DNA of 64,000 bases from Daedaleopsis sinensis (Eukaryota; Basidiomycota; Agaricomycetes; Polyporales; Polyporaceae): the NCBI GenBank assembly GCA_033807695.1, contig CM066308.1:310001-374000 (forward strand), read 5' to 3'. The notes under the pieces are model-generated. The model was given only the letters and a program-made list of their open reading frames with translations. It was not told the DNA's origin and made no database searches. Shown piece after piece: positions 52,758 to 64,000 of this stretch (position 1 is its first letter; each line of letters opens with the position of its first letter). Position numbers and translations under genes: made by a program.

Positions 52758-55369
52758 CTATAAGATCTCTCCCAGCTTCTTCACGCATACCGTCCCATTC
52801 TCGGCTGCTCCAGATGCCAGGATTGTTCCGTCGGCAGAGATAACCACATGGGTCACTGCCGCCTCGTGCTCCGTGAACGTCCCGACACACTCCCCATCAC
52901 GCGTCTTCCACAGCCGTACCGTGCCGTCGGCAGACGCAGTCGCCACGTAGTCGCCTCTAGGAGTAAGTGCAAACGCATTGACTGTCCCATCGTGTCCTTC
53001 GAGTAGGACACCGCTCCGGGAATGGGGTCTACTTGTCCATTGGGTTTCGGACAGGTCAAAGACACGTACTGTCGAAGGGCCCAGACTCCGAGCAGATCCA
53101 AGCGAGGGATGGTCCGGACATATCCAGGCGAGGCGTAGTCCTGAGCAGGAGAATGCGATGGACACGGTGTCACAAGAGACCTCAGATGCATGTGAGAGCA
53201 TCCATGGACGGCCCACTGGAGCACCTGTCTCGACGTCCCAACGCCATACCGCACCGCGGTTCGACACACCGACAAGGTGGCATGAACCGTAGGCAGTCTC
53301 CTCCGGGAGATCAAAGGATGTGGTCAAGAGGAACTCCGGGTCTGATTCAAGCCCCGAGGTGCGCGTTGAGAATGAGGGAAAGGTGAAGCGTGAATGTAGT
53401 GTTGGGTTTGGGGGGAAGATGTCCCAGATGAGCACTATCCCGGGTGTGTGCCAGTCTGCGAGCCATTTCTGATCGGCTGAGACGGCGAACGAGCCGCCGC
53501 GAAGCTTCGAAGACACTGGATGGACCTGAGCAGGGATACTATGCTTGACCTCTGAGTTCAAGATAGTAGGACTGCCGTTGACGAAGACTGCATGCACGCT
53601 GCCGTTGGGGAGGATGTAAATGATCTTGGGAGGTGAGCCACAGAGAACGTGAGTCAGAATTTCGCCGTGGTCATGGCGAAACATGTCCAAAACGCGGTAG
53701 TCCCCCCGATGAACAACGGCAATGGATGATGTTTTCCAGGGCCCACTGGATGGGAGGGTGACGATGAAGTATGGAGCACGAAGAGGATCACCATATCCCG
53801 ACGTTTCTCCTCTTATTGTAGGCGAAACACCCTCATATTTGATGTCCCATGAGTATACGTGGTCTGAGCCATCATAGCTCACTATGAGCTCGCCTGCAGG
53901 ATCTGCGGCGAGCATTCTTAGACCCTCGAGATGGTGCTGATATGTCCAGTGGGATGCAGTGTGTTCTGCCGGTGTAAGCCCGCGGCATTCAGACTCTAGC
54001 GTCTCATATCAGGAATGTATGTGAGGCTCACCAACATTTGAGACGACGTGGCACAGTGAACGTGCTATTGACCGGGGTAAATAGCCCTCGATGGCTAACT
54101 TCCAGCGATTCGTGTCATTCTGTGAGGCCCGAGGCAACAAGATTCTAATGTCGCGAAGTTTTGCGTGTAGGTCTCTGGCAACGGTTACGACTTGATCCAA
54201 CTGTTCCCACTTCAGCGTCATAGGACCCTCTCTAGGATCGAAGAGACGCCTTGATATCTCAAGTGAGCTAAACTGTGCGAAATCAATGTTGAACATTGTG
54301 ACCGTGGGGGGTAAAACGACTTCGATGATATGCACGACATAATGCAGTATGTCGATGAAGAACCTCTTATAGTACGTGATGTTTCCGATCACCAACGTCA
54401 ATGTTATGAGGCTGCGGAAGGGAGCGAGTGATCCCGAGGGGATAGCTTCGTGAGCTACAAACATATCATGATCTTCGAATTCAAATTATCAAATCGGGTA
54501 CAAACAACAGAACTCACGTTCCATGATAGGCCAGCGAGTTGTTATAGCGGCCTCAGCCATATCCACTGCAAGATGTTCGACATGGGGACCCACGGTATTC
54601 TTCAGTGTCCCCAAAAGCGACTGTGTGAGTGCGTAGTAGTGTATCTGAACATCGTAAATCTGCAACGAGCTGCTGAGCATGGATACGACTGTGTGTGGTA
54701 GTTCGACATGATTCTTACCTGCAGAACTGATAGCCGGAGTCGACTCCCAAGGCAATCTAGAAGACGATCCAAGCACGGGCCTTCCTTTATAATGATGATC
54801 TTCCTGATCTGCAGCGACCGAAGGACAGGAAGAGCAAGTAAAAGCCCAACGAGATCTGTCATGCGTTCGACAGCAATGTTAACGAGACTGAGGTCGTTGA
54901 TGACCGCATGGCGTGATAAGTATGCGAGAACGACGGTCCGCATTTGAAGCAAAGCACCGGGCAGGTCTTCCTTGCCACAAAAGGTCCAACTGCACAAATT
55001 AGGAAGGAGTGGGAAGAGGACGAATGGTGCAATATCAAAGGTGTCGCTCGTCGACATCACGTCGGACTCGCGCTTCATCGACAACTGGGGCCCGTTTGCA
55101 TATTTGGGAACTCCCTCGAGATCAATGCAGTATATAAGTGGTCGCAGGGTAGGGGTGGATATTAGGAGACGGTGGAGAGATCTCATTGTCCTCAGGTCCA
55201 CGATACGGACCGTGCGGAAGAGATTGGCGCGAGATCGAGGGAGCCAGGCTTGACAAACAAGAGCGCAGTTCCGAAGCGATGAATCATGTTGAGGGTTGCC
55301 GAGCTGGTCAATGACGTTCTCCGCGACCTCTACCGGGACCCTAGGCTTCGGATGGAGAGCGATGTCCAT
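52758..55369 (-). CDS. F-box / WD40 protein, paralogue 2
   Basis: Same four-exon layout as paralogue 1: 55369-54719, 54659-54518, 54454-54032, 53965-52758. Exons 2 and 3 are exactly the same size as in paralogue 1 (142 and 423 bp). Product is 807 aa, phases agree, no defect. F-box at the N-terminus (PRVPVEVAENVIDQL, NCALVCQAWLPRSRANLF), variable leucine-rich middle, then WD40-type blades ending in GHDGTVNAFALTPRGDYVAT, LWKTRDGECVGTFTEHEAAV and NGTVCVKKLGEIL. The C-terminus is shorter than in paralogue 1 (no MEEESER tail). It is in the opposite orientation to paralogue 1. Confidence 0.85.
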
Positions 55370-57800
55370 GGTTAAGTATGAGAGACCAGTGGAAGAACTT
55401 GAAGTCGCGATGATCGATGCGATAATCCAAGGGACCACGCGCTTATAGAAGACTGAGCGGAAAGCCGAACCAGACCGAACTAGTTCATGCTCCTGCTTGG
55501 AGGAGGAGTAAGTAGCATGTTACACGGGTAGGCAGAACACGCGGCACAGTACAAGTGTCACGAGATATGAGATATAGTAAACCCACAAGAGACACGAACA
55601 ATTGAGTACATATACAAAGTATGGCCGAGGCTGAACACTCTCACGGCGGAGAATCCGGGATTGAGCTTCAACTCGTCGCATCAGCACCATCTCGCATCGA
55701 CGAAAAGAGAGCTACATACAGCGTGCATAGACCGGGCTCATCTCCTGGCGGTCTCTGGAGCTGCGCAGGTACTTATAGACTAATCGTGTATCTCTACTCG
55801 CGCTCTGTCGGCTGATGGATTTGCATCAGTGTTCCATTGAGCAGCCTGAGTACGGAGCATCGCGATGCACATCGGAAACAGGGTTAGACTCACCTTCCGC
55901 AGAAGGAACGAGTCCTCAGGTAGGTTTACCCGCCGGTCGTTCGCGAGTGTTTTGTAGAAACACGAGATCCGCGCGAGAAAGAGTATCCCGTTCGTATCAT
56001 CGAAGAGCGGGTATCACGCCGCTTGCTGCGTCCTGCGGATACGCATGCGCACCATGTTGTCATCCTGGGGCTCGTAGTCGCACTGGGTGTTTGGGCACGA
56101 TGTCGTCATAACATGATAGAGCTCGGTTTAGTCGCCATCCAGGAGAATAAAAACCATGGTACTCACTACCGCGTCGCGAGCACGAGCAGGCATCTTTGAG
56201 CACGTCCCACACGACCTCGTCCCCCACAGCGCCTCTACGTCTTCCGCGCTCGCGATGGTCTTCGTCGCATCGTGCAGCGCCGACCCAAACCTGACTGCTG
56301 CCGCGTCCACGTCGTCTAGAGGGAGGGAACTGCTCCCACTGCGGGTGCCCGCAGCACCGATCTACCCAAGTGCAGAGATGGGGGTTTGATCATCTGCCGT
56401 TTCGGAAGACCGCCTGCGCCGACAATACCATCATCAATGTCACAACGGGAGCTGTGTCGACCGCGGACCGACGCTGTCTTCCCCCGTGGGCCATGGGGGT
56501 ACACATATGCGTAATGCATGCGATGCTGGGCGCAGGTGGATCCGCAGCGCACCGATGAGCGCGCCACTAGGGCGGCGAGCTTAGGGCGGCGAGAACACCG
56601 AGGCTCCGTCGGGTAGGTAGCTGTCGGAGAAGCCCCATTGGTTGGGGCTCACGGGACGAGGACACGAATCGCAGGGTGCAGATTCGCTAGGAGCAACGCG
56701 ACCGCATCCAAGGCTGATCTGCATCCGGGTCTATACGCGCGAGCTAGCTGAACAGGGCGAGCGGAGTTCCGGACTGACCGGACGAGAGAAGGCAGAATAA
56801 ACGGGCGAGGTTGGATGACAGCGGGAAACGATGTGCGCCTCGCCTTTCATACTTCCGTGGCGAAGGGTGATAAGAGGTCTTGAGCACGGTGACTGCCGCC
56901 GTTGCTGCTGGTTGTGCACTCCCGACGCGATCGGTCGAATGAAGAGACTCGGGCGAGCTCGGGCGGGTCGCCGTCTTGCCCATCGAGCTGGATGACGGCG
57001 CGAGACGACGACATTCCTCTTTCCGTGCACTTGGAACGAGGAGCAAGGGCTGGAGATGGTAAGGGTAAGTGTATGCATGGAGAGATGGTTTAAAATGGAG
57101 AAATGAAGGCGAAAGCGTGTTCTGTTGCCATTATAACTTACCCCGCGCGGACGAGTGTATGTGTCGTACACGTACAGAGGGCGATGGCACGGGGATGTAG
57201 ACTAGGCCAGTGAGCTCAGTCTCAGTAGCTCTTCGGTGGCTTCGAATGCAACGAGACCGCTAGGACACTACGCACAATCGAGAATACCTCACGACATTCT
57301 ACTCCTGGCGACGCGCATCTCAGGCCCTGCATCTCACCGGACTGGACTGGTGGACGAGTACTCACCCGTTCTCTCCCTGCGGTATAGGTATATCGGGAGC
57401 CGCCTCGCACTTGACTCGCAGACGAGTAAGGCCCTGGTGGACATGACAGCGCACGCAAAAGTCATCCGGAGCATCCCATCTTAAGAGTACTAGCTTCGGA
57501 GGTAGCAGTAGTAGACGGCTGGGCGGAGCTCGTACGTCTACCGTGCGCCCTAGTCGCGCCCGTCTCCGGACTGAGGACCCAAGGGACGAGCGCGAGGAGG
57601 TGGACTGGTACGGACGAAAACAAGCGTCGGGCGTCGCAATGCACGCGTCGACGCCTACCAGCCCACGTTGCGCACATCCAGTGGAAAGACGAGAAGAGGG
57701 CGAACGTAGAGGGGAGAGCATCTACCAGATCCACTTCGTGCGAGAGGCGAGCTTGGAGCTGCGCTTCTGCCTTTTCCATACGCCGAGCTCGAGCTTTATC
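55370..57800. other. Repeat-unit spacer with a possible lone exon
   Basis: No complete gene. A plus-strand frame from ATG 55621 (MAEAEHSHGGESGIELQLVA...) looks protein-like and meets a donor-like GTACTT after GCGCAG near 55767, so it may be a 5' exon of a decayed gene, but no continuation could be joined. A minus-strand frame at 56310-56128 (DAAAVRFGSALHDATKTIAS) is also protein-like and without context. Confidence 0.35.
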
Positions 57801-60060
57801 CCCTCGTCGATTCCGTCATCGACTGCTTGCCGCCTCCTGGCACAGTAGTCGCTGGGCGTGACCTTGTGCGGAGGCGGCCGGGTCGAGCCCGTCGAGTGAT
57901 GACAAGGATGCATGGTGTGCGTCAGTTACGTGTACACGATATCGAACGGAGAGCGGCGCGTCGCATGCATACTTTCGACAACTCGATGTGCGCCGGTCCC
58001 CGGTGGATCGGTGGTAGAGGACCGATCGCGAGTGCATGTCTCCTACTAGTTACGGCGGCGGGAAGGGCACACGGTGTGTCAGTAGACTGTTCAGCGCAGG
58101 CAAATCCAGCGCGGGCGAGTGTGGTCTACACTTACCTGACTGCACAATTGACATGTATGGAATTTGGCAAATCGTTGGGTAGTCAGGAATGGGCGGTCGC
58201 CCACGATCGCGTCGAGTGGGGTCTGCAATGCAAGCGTTCTTCTTCGTACTCCCGCGCGGACAGGAGAGGCTCGAGCGCCTGGTCAGCGAGCCCAAGGCAG
58301 CGATCCCTGGGATCAGAGTCGTCTGCGCCCTTGAAGCGCCCTGAGAGCTCGCCGAGGGTGTGCTTGTCTGCTGGTCCGTGGGTAGCGGATAGAGATGGCG
58401 CAGGCCGAAGCCGAGGGTCCCGCAGGATGAGAGGAAGGCGCCGTTGCTCCGGAGCGCGTCGAGCGGGGTCTGCGATGCGAGCGTGCCTCTTCATTCTCCC
58501 GCGCGCACAGGAAAGACTCGAGGGCCTGGTCGGCGATCCTTGGGATCAAAGTCGTATGTCTATGGGTACGGAGACGTGTCCAAAGGAAGAGGATATCGTC
58601 AAGGAGTTTGGCGGACTGTACTACTACACGGTGAGTATCGTACGACACGCGATTGGCAGGAAGGGTGAGTGAGGAGCTGACGTACCGATGAAGATGCCTG
58701 GACGGAGCGCGAACCGTTGCAGGCTGGCGCGAGAGCGAGCTCAACACGACGTACCTGGTCCGGGCGAGCCCGTCCTTCTCCTTGCTTGCGTTGGCTATGA
58801 TGGTCCGTTCTGCCCGTCAGGTCTCTGTGCGCGTACACGCGAGGGAAGATGAGGTAGATTGTGCAGGACCGCGTGCGCCTAGGGCCCGGACGAGGCATGC
58901 TGCGACTCGCACTTGTAATTGCGCACACCGGCAACGTCACCGTCAGTCGTGCGGCGATGATCGCAGGAGCGATCTGCGTGGTCTGTGCGGCTTCAGGGAG
59001 TCTAGCGCAACGCGCGCGCACGGGAGGTGAGGAAAGCATGACCGGCGGGGATCGACGAGGTGCCGGTACGGGTGAGCCCGCGTATCTTCTCTTTACTGAC
59101 GTTGGCGGAGGCTGAGCTGGTGGTCCGTTTTCGTCAGAGTGTCGTGCGTGCGCAGGCTGCACTCGGGGTACATCTGCGCCATAAGAGGAGGTGAGTACAT
59201 GATCATGAGTATGATGTTTTGAATGACTCACCGCCGCTTATGCTTGCTCTATAGACTGTCGCTTGCGGGATACCGCGTGTGCGTAGGCCCCGGGTGGGCA
59301 TGCTTCGACTCGCACTCGACATCGCGCAGGACATGGGGAGGATCAGACAGCCTGAGGTCGCTTGCACAGGTGAGAGTAGACCGGAGTTCACTGATAGCGA
59401 CGGTGGGCGGGGAACGTAGCCGGGAGCGGAGTGTGCACGTTCATCCTGTGCTGGGACATTGAGCGGGATACGGAATCCGGGCAGCAGATGGCGGGGAAGG
59501 CGAGCTGTGAGGTAGGGCACAGTTTCCCAGGGTGGTCCTAGTCGACTGTACGCGCCGCAGGGTCCAGAAGTAAAATAGAAGCCGACACAGAGGCAAGGAG
59601 GCAAGGAGGGAACGGACCGGGTGGTGCTGCGAGGACGTCGAGGGAGAGGACGTGCGGAGAAAGAGGAAGTACTCACATGTTACCATTAGACCCGTAGCCT
59701 GCGTCCTGCGATGCAATGCAAGCGCAGATATTCGTTCCCCAATACTCCCTGTCTGTCCTGGGTGCGGGCGAGGATCTGAATGGCAGAGAGCTCGAAGGGC
59801 GACGGCGGAAGTCGATATGCGCGAGTGGCAGATGCGTGCAATGGCTCCAGATCGTTCAAACGTTCAAGGCCCGGGCGCAGAGCGGCGACAGCAGAATCTC
59901 GAGGGCGACGTACGTAAAGCATCGAGACGAAGCGTCGAGCTGGCAGCAAGCGAGAACGGAGGCGGCGCGAGAGGAGGAGAGATTCAGAAGGAGAGTTCTG
60001 CAGAAGTGATGGCGCTCTCCGCCCGTCCCGGCCCGGGTGGCCAAGCTACCTCTTCGCTAC
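57801..60060. pseudogene. Decayed repeat-unit DNA of unit 2, matching 46-48 kb
   Basis: Contains two copies (58215-58400 and 58450-58690) of the piece also at 46795-47055, then the spacer shared with 47.2-47.9 kb. Minus-strand frames here (ARENEEARSHRRPRSTRSGA-like) repeat those at 46.8 kb. All copies are broken by stops, and no product can be predicted. Confidence 0.45.
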
Positions 60061-60079
60061 ATAGCATCCCGACAGATCC

Positions 60080-61660
60080 CGACGTCCAAATTTGGCCATC
60101 CCGCCCAGATCCCCCGTCGCGACTCGTCCTTGTTCTCGCGCGGATACTTACCTCTCGTACACGCCCCCCTTGTCGCTCATAGCTATCACATACTTGCTAT
60201 CTTGGCCCATCGTCTTCACGCTCCTGGTGAAATGGGACGACTACTCGAACGTGCGTCGCGCGGCCACGAGAATGCGACGCCGTCATCCCCCGCGAGATCG
60301 ACCACGAGTGGCCGGGGAGTGTGGAGGGGCCTAAAAGGTTCTTTGTTCTTGACCAGACTGCGTATTTTTGCTGAGTAAGATGTGGTCTGTTGATGTCACG
60401 TCGTTAATCGCGGGGTCGCGCAGGATTGGGACGATGCGGTACCCCGCTTCAAGTCAGCTTAGATGGTCGGAGGAGTATGGATACACGTACAGCTTCAGCG
60501 TTATGTTCGAGAACAAGGTGCGTCCCGTGTCCATCTCATCGTCATACTCCGCCGCATACAAGGTTCCTATGCAGGTCTTGACTTCTGAGCCCAAGTACGT
60601 CAAGGTACGTATATGCTCCATGCGGTTGTCGATGAAGCAAGGCACAACTTCTGCTGTCACTAAACAATGCTCGCTGCGCAGTCTAACGACTATGAGAAGG
60701 GACCCCTGCTCTACGAACAGCTCAATGAGCTGCTGGGAGTGGGAGTCTACAATCCGATGGTGCGTCCTCCGTCCTCATCTTCACCACCCACATCTCACAC
60801 GCATGTATCTGCCCACGGGCGAGATGTGGAAGCAACGCCAGACATGTCCGGGCCCTCGAGTCCGTATGACTTGCCAAACAGCGACGCAGATTCCGTCAGA
60901 CGATGACTGGTCCCTTCTTCAGCAGGGAGCGTATCACACAATTTGAAATCTTTGAGAGGTAAGTCCATCTACCTTATCCGTCGTCTTCTTGTCGTCGTTG
61001 TCACAAGTGTCCAGAGTTTCTCAAACGGCGATGGTATACATGTGTCTGTTTCTATCGACAAGATCGAAGAACGAGCAGACCTACAGCGCTAGCTTTCTTG
61101 ATCTATGTTCTCATTGGTTTGTCCTTCTAGCCCATGCAGATCATGACCTTAATAAGAATGTGGAGCTTTTGGAAGAAGGCGTGTTGACTGCCAGCAGGAA
61201 CTCGTCTCGTGCTTCACGATGGACTCTGCCACAGAGTTCCTCTTCGGCAAAGACGTCCGCTCGCTCGACGCGCCGATCCCAATCCATTACCCGGCCACCC
61301 GTCCCTCGTATCAAATTCGACGAGCAGGACACACCCCACAAACCGATTCGTGGGTGCGTTCCAGAGCACACTGTAAGCGACGGGCATCCGACGGGGGCGG
61401 TTCCAGTAGTGCCCGTTGTTCAAGTTCTAGTTCTGGGGCGAATGGGCCAAGAAACAACTCGCGGCCGTCGACGAGCTGATCGACCGAGTGTGGAGGAGAT
61501 CAGAACAAAGGAGAAGAAGTCGGGCGTAGGGGCCGTCAGCGAGACGGAGAAGAGCCCGGTGCAAGTTCACGGACGATGAGCATCAGCTGATGCGACGAAG
61601 GTGATCTTCGGACGTCCTTGGTCGGTGTATCGCCGACGATCTCAAGGTCGTCGGTCCCGG
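60080..61660 (+). pseudogene. Cytochrome P450 pseudogene 3 (CYP63-like), most complete copy
   Basis: Order is that of a real P450. An N-terminal anchor begins at 60092 with TTG where ATG is expected, and contains LSYTPPLSLIAITYLLSWPI. LRWSEEYGYTYSFSVMFENK (60450) and VLTSEPKYVK (60577) follow, then MLAAQSNDYEKGPLLYEQL and LGVGVYNP (60667-60755). A piece near FFSRERI (60910) precedes DSATEFLFGKDVRSLDAPIP (61219-61280), the signature of the CYP63/CYP52 clan, and the helix DEL-ID region near 61470. It is broken by a lost start, several frameshifts and absence of the I-helix-to-haem half. Three such copies in 13 kb suggest the clan had expanded here before it decayed. Confidence 0.7.
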
Positions 61661-62837
61661 CCGCGTGTGTTGGCAAGTCCAGGCTCATCCGACAGTGTCG
61701 TAGGCTCCACGTGCACTATCGCGGGCGACCGAGTCAATGCGCTTTTAAAGGAAGTACGCCGCTGGGCAGTGCTTCCCGCCTTTGCCCTTGAGCGCGACGG
61801 CCAGGAATAGGCTCCGCGGTAGTCAGCTAGTGTTCCTCAGGCCTCAGCACTCCCCCGGTCTGCGCGTGACGGGCTACGCAGACGGCCACCTCTCCGTCGA
61901 CCGGCACCTCGGACATACATGCGCGGCGTCCATCGCTGGAAACTGCGAGTATCTCCGGCTTGACGCGCTCTGCATAATGCACGAGCATCCGGGCGATGTC
62001 TAGTGACACACCCCGCATGGCCTGCCCACCATGGTCCGCTGTCGTGCGTGTGCACAGTCGCTCGTTCCTCCCGGAGTGGATCGTCGAGCTGGAGACGGAG
62101 ACGCGGTGGCTGTCGGCCGTGCGCATCTGCTCCATGCTCTTGCGCCATCACCTGGCGTGGCGGTGAAGGTTCCATGTGCTGCCTCTCGAACTGCGGAGTG
62201 CTGGTCGGAAGGGATCGGACTGTATGGCGACCGGCGCACTCACTCCGTGCGGGAGCCTCACTACAGCATCCGCATGGCGGAGCCCCACCCTTACTCGTCA
62301 CGGTCTACACTGTTCTATGGGACTAGCTCGTGCCGTCGACGTTTCAAAGAGTGACCTGCACGAGGCCGTTCATCCGGAGCTGTCCCGCTCTCGTGTCGCA
62401 TCTACGCCGTAAGTCAATGTGCGAACTGAGTGGCGGCATATCTAGCACGCGTACAGACTGAGAGCGTACTTGTCGAGCCCGCCGGCGAGTGCACGCTACA
62501 GCAGTGTGCGCGTCCGCCAACATGCATATGTCCTCCGCCGGAAATATCTGCTACTCACTGCGCCATCTAAGAACACACTCTGTATATACTGGGTACACTA
62601 TTTCCTGAGGTTTCGATTCAAATCAAATAATACATTTTGCGTCCAGACATCCTGTCACCCGGCCTCTGTGCATGCCAACAACAAGTATGACCTTACAAAT
62701 GTGCTCGATGATGACATCTGTGTGAGCTCGAAGGGCACGGACACGTTCATCAACAGCTGTTCCTGCGCTGGTTAAGCTTGCGAATGGACTACGAGTAATC
62801 AGATCAGTGTTACTCACCACGAGTACCGCTCACGCCT
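61661..62837. pseudogene. HET-like debris and spacer of repeat unit 2
   Basis: At 61840-62003 the plus strand reads VTGYADGHLSVDRHLGH, then AGNCEYLRLDALCIMHEHPGD, a HET-like (W/L)LDALCI core. It is the counterpart of 51160-51300 in unit 1. The remainder to 62837 matches 52.2-52.7 kb. No intact frame. Confidence 0.5.
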
Positions 62838-63862
62838 CTACCGCTCACTCTCCTCCATGTTAGATAGAATCTCTTCCATCTTCTTCACGCATACCGTCCC
62901 ATTCTCAGCAGCTCCAGATGCGAGGATCCTTTCGTCGCCCGAGAAAACGACATGTGTCACCGCTGCCTCGTGCTCCGTGAACGTCCCGACGCACTCCCCA
63001 TCACACGTCCTCCACAGCCGCACCGTGCCATCGGCAGAGGCGGTCGCAACGTAGTCTCCTCGAGGAGTGAGTGCGAATGCATTAACCGCCCCTTCGTGTC
63101 CTTCCAGTAGGACACTGCTCCGGGAACGGGGTCTGCCAGTCGGTTGGGTTCCGGAAAGGTCGAAGACACGTACTGTCGCAAGGCCCGGACTTCGAGCAGA
63201 TCCACGCGAGGGATGGTCCGGACATATCCATGCGAGGTGCAGTCCAGAGTGGGAGAACGTGATGGACACGGTGTCGGAGGAGAGCTCAGATGCGTGTGAG
63301 AGCATCCATGGGCGGCACACTGGAGCACCCGTCTCGACGTCCCAACGCCATACGGCACCGCGGTTCGACACGCCGACAAGTTGGCACGAACCATAGCTTG
63401 CCTCCCCCGGGAGATTAAAGGATGCGGCCAAGAGCGACTCCGGGTGTAAAATCTGAGGCACCGAGGTCTGATCGGAGAGTGACGGAAAGGTGAAGCGTGA
63501 ATGTAGCGTTGGGTTCGGGGGGAAGATGTACCAGATGAGCACTATCCCGGGTGTGTGCCAGTCTGCGAGCCATTTCTGATCGGCTGATACGGCGAACGAG
63601 CCGGCGCGACGTTTCGAAGACACAGGATGGACCTGAGCGGGGATGCTCGGCCTGGTGTTTCGATTCGACATATGTGTGCTGTCTATAGAGACGGAGTGCA
63701 CGCGGCCGTAGGGAGAGATGTAAACGATCTCAGTGGGAGGTGAGCCACAGAGAACGTGAGTCAGAATTTCGCCGCAGTCAGAACGAAACATGTCCAAAAC
63801 ATGGTAGTCCTCCCGATCAACAACGGCAATGGATGACGTTTTCCAGGGCCCACTGGCTGGGA
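62838..63862 (-). pseudogene. F-box / WD40 paralogue 3, 5'-truncated
   Basis: On the minus strand the frame enters at about 63862 (PASGPWKTSSIAVVDRED) and is open to the stop at 62838. It aligns without gaps worth noting to the last exon of paralogues 1 and 2 and ends with NGTVCVKKMEEILSNMEE. Homology to paralogue 2 stops abruptly at ~63862, inside that exon, and 63863-64000 is unrelated. The F-box, the middle and three exon junctions are missing. An in-frame ATG at 63797 could start a WD40-only protein of 319 aa. The open WD40 part may be recent or under selection. Confidence 0.75.
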
Positions 63863-64000
63863 TGTTGAAAGTAACCCGGCGCTTGTAGAGCGCTTAGGGC
63901 GGTACTGTACAGCTCGGCCATGGCCGAAACCTTATTCCGCTTAGTATCTACTGTACATTGTAGATACATCAAAATCTCCAGTCCTGTTGCATCCTTCCGC
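63863..64000. other. Unrelated DNA past the truncation point
   Basis: Homology with the other F-box/WD40 genes ends here. TGTACAGTAGATAC and its relatives near 63950 (ACTGTACATTGTAGATAC) hint at a repeat, but nothing is identified. Confidence 0.35.

Noticed and set aside
56378..56410. Similarity between ATCTGCCGTTTCGGAAGAC here and ATCTGCCGCTTTGGAAGAT near 79-98
   Set aside because: Only ~20 bases match with no extension on either side. Treated as chance.
1..64000. CRISPR arrays, bacterial operons, ribosome-binding sites, rRNA genes
   Set aside because: Spliceosomal introns throughout show nuclear fungal DNA. No regularly spaced direct repeats or rRNA-like stretches were seen.

Overview
The window looks like nuclear DNA of a basidiomycete fungus, most likely an Agaricomycete of polypore type. 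The evidence is the very short spliceosomal introns (about 50-65 bp, often with a CTNAY-like branch site), a KDZ (Kyakuja-Dileera-Zisupton) DNA transposase, a Ty3/gypsy element, HET-like genes, remains of CYP52-clan (CYP63-like) cytochrome P450s and a family of F-box/WD40 genes. The assignment to order is inference. All coordinates are read by eye, and splice sites were chosen so that GT/AG ends and reading phases agree.

Layout. 0-6.7 kb: the housekeeping gene for the 51-kDa (NDUFV1-type) subunit of mitochondrial complex I, an unknown gene on the minus strand, a duplicated scrap of the complex I gene's 3' end, and a decayed HET-like gene. 6.7-26.6 kb: one Ty3/gypsy LTR retrotransposon with identical 280-bp LTRs, a 5-bp target duplication (GCTCG) and a Tf1-type self-priming site. 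It is split between its primer site and gag by about 13 kb of foreign DNA that carries a KDZ transposase and three companion genes: a homeodomain-like regulator, a Cauli_VI/RNase H1-N-like protein, and a small basic-N-terminus protein. 26.6-36 kb: two intact and one broken member of a family of about 155-aa proteins, an aminotransferase pseudogene cut by a 1.03-kb fold-back element with tRNA-like arms, a HET-like gene, an HMG-CoA-synthase-like scrap, and an acidic/basic low-complexity gene pair.

37.2-40.4 kb: a young Tc1/mariner (DD34E) transposon with perfect inverted ends of about 93 bp that also carries a second, multi-exon gene converging on the transposase. 42-64 kb: three related F-box/WD40 genes (805 aa, 807 aa, and a truncated one) separated by roughly 10-kb units of decayed P450 and HET-like sequence. 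Block 45-55 kb and block 56-64 kb are recognisably the same unit repeated.

How it fits together: apart from complex I, almost everything is mobile DNA or rapidly duplicating accessory genes. The two best candidates for something not yet well described are the KDZ element with its companion set nested in a self-primed retrotransposon, and the two-gene Tc1/mariner element. The F-box/WD40-P450-HET repeat unit is a third candidate, as an evolving accessory or recognition locus.
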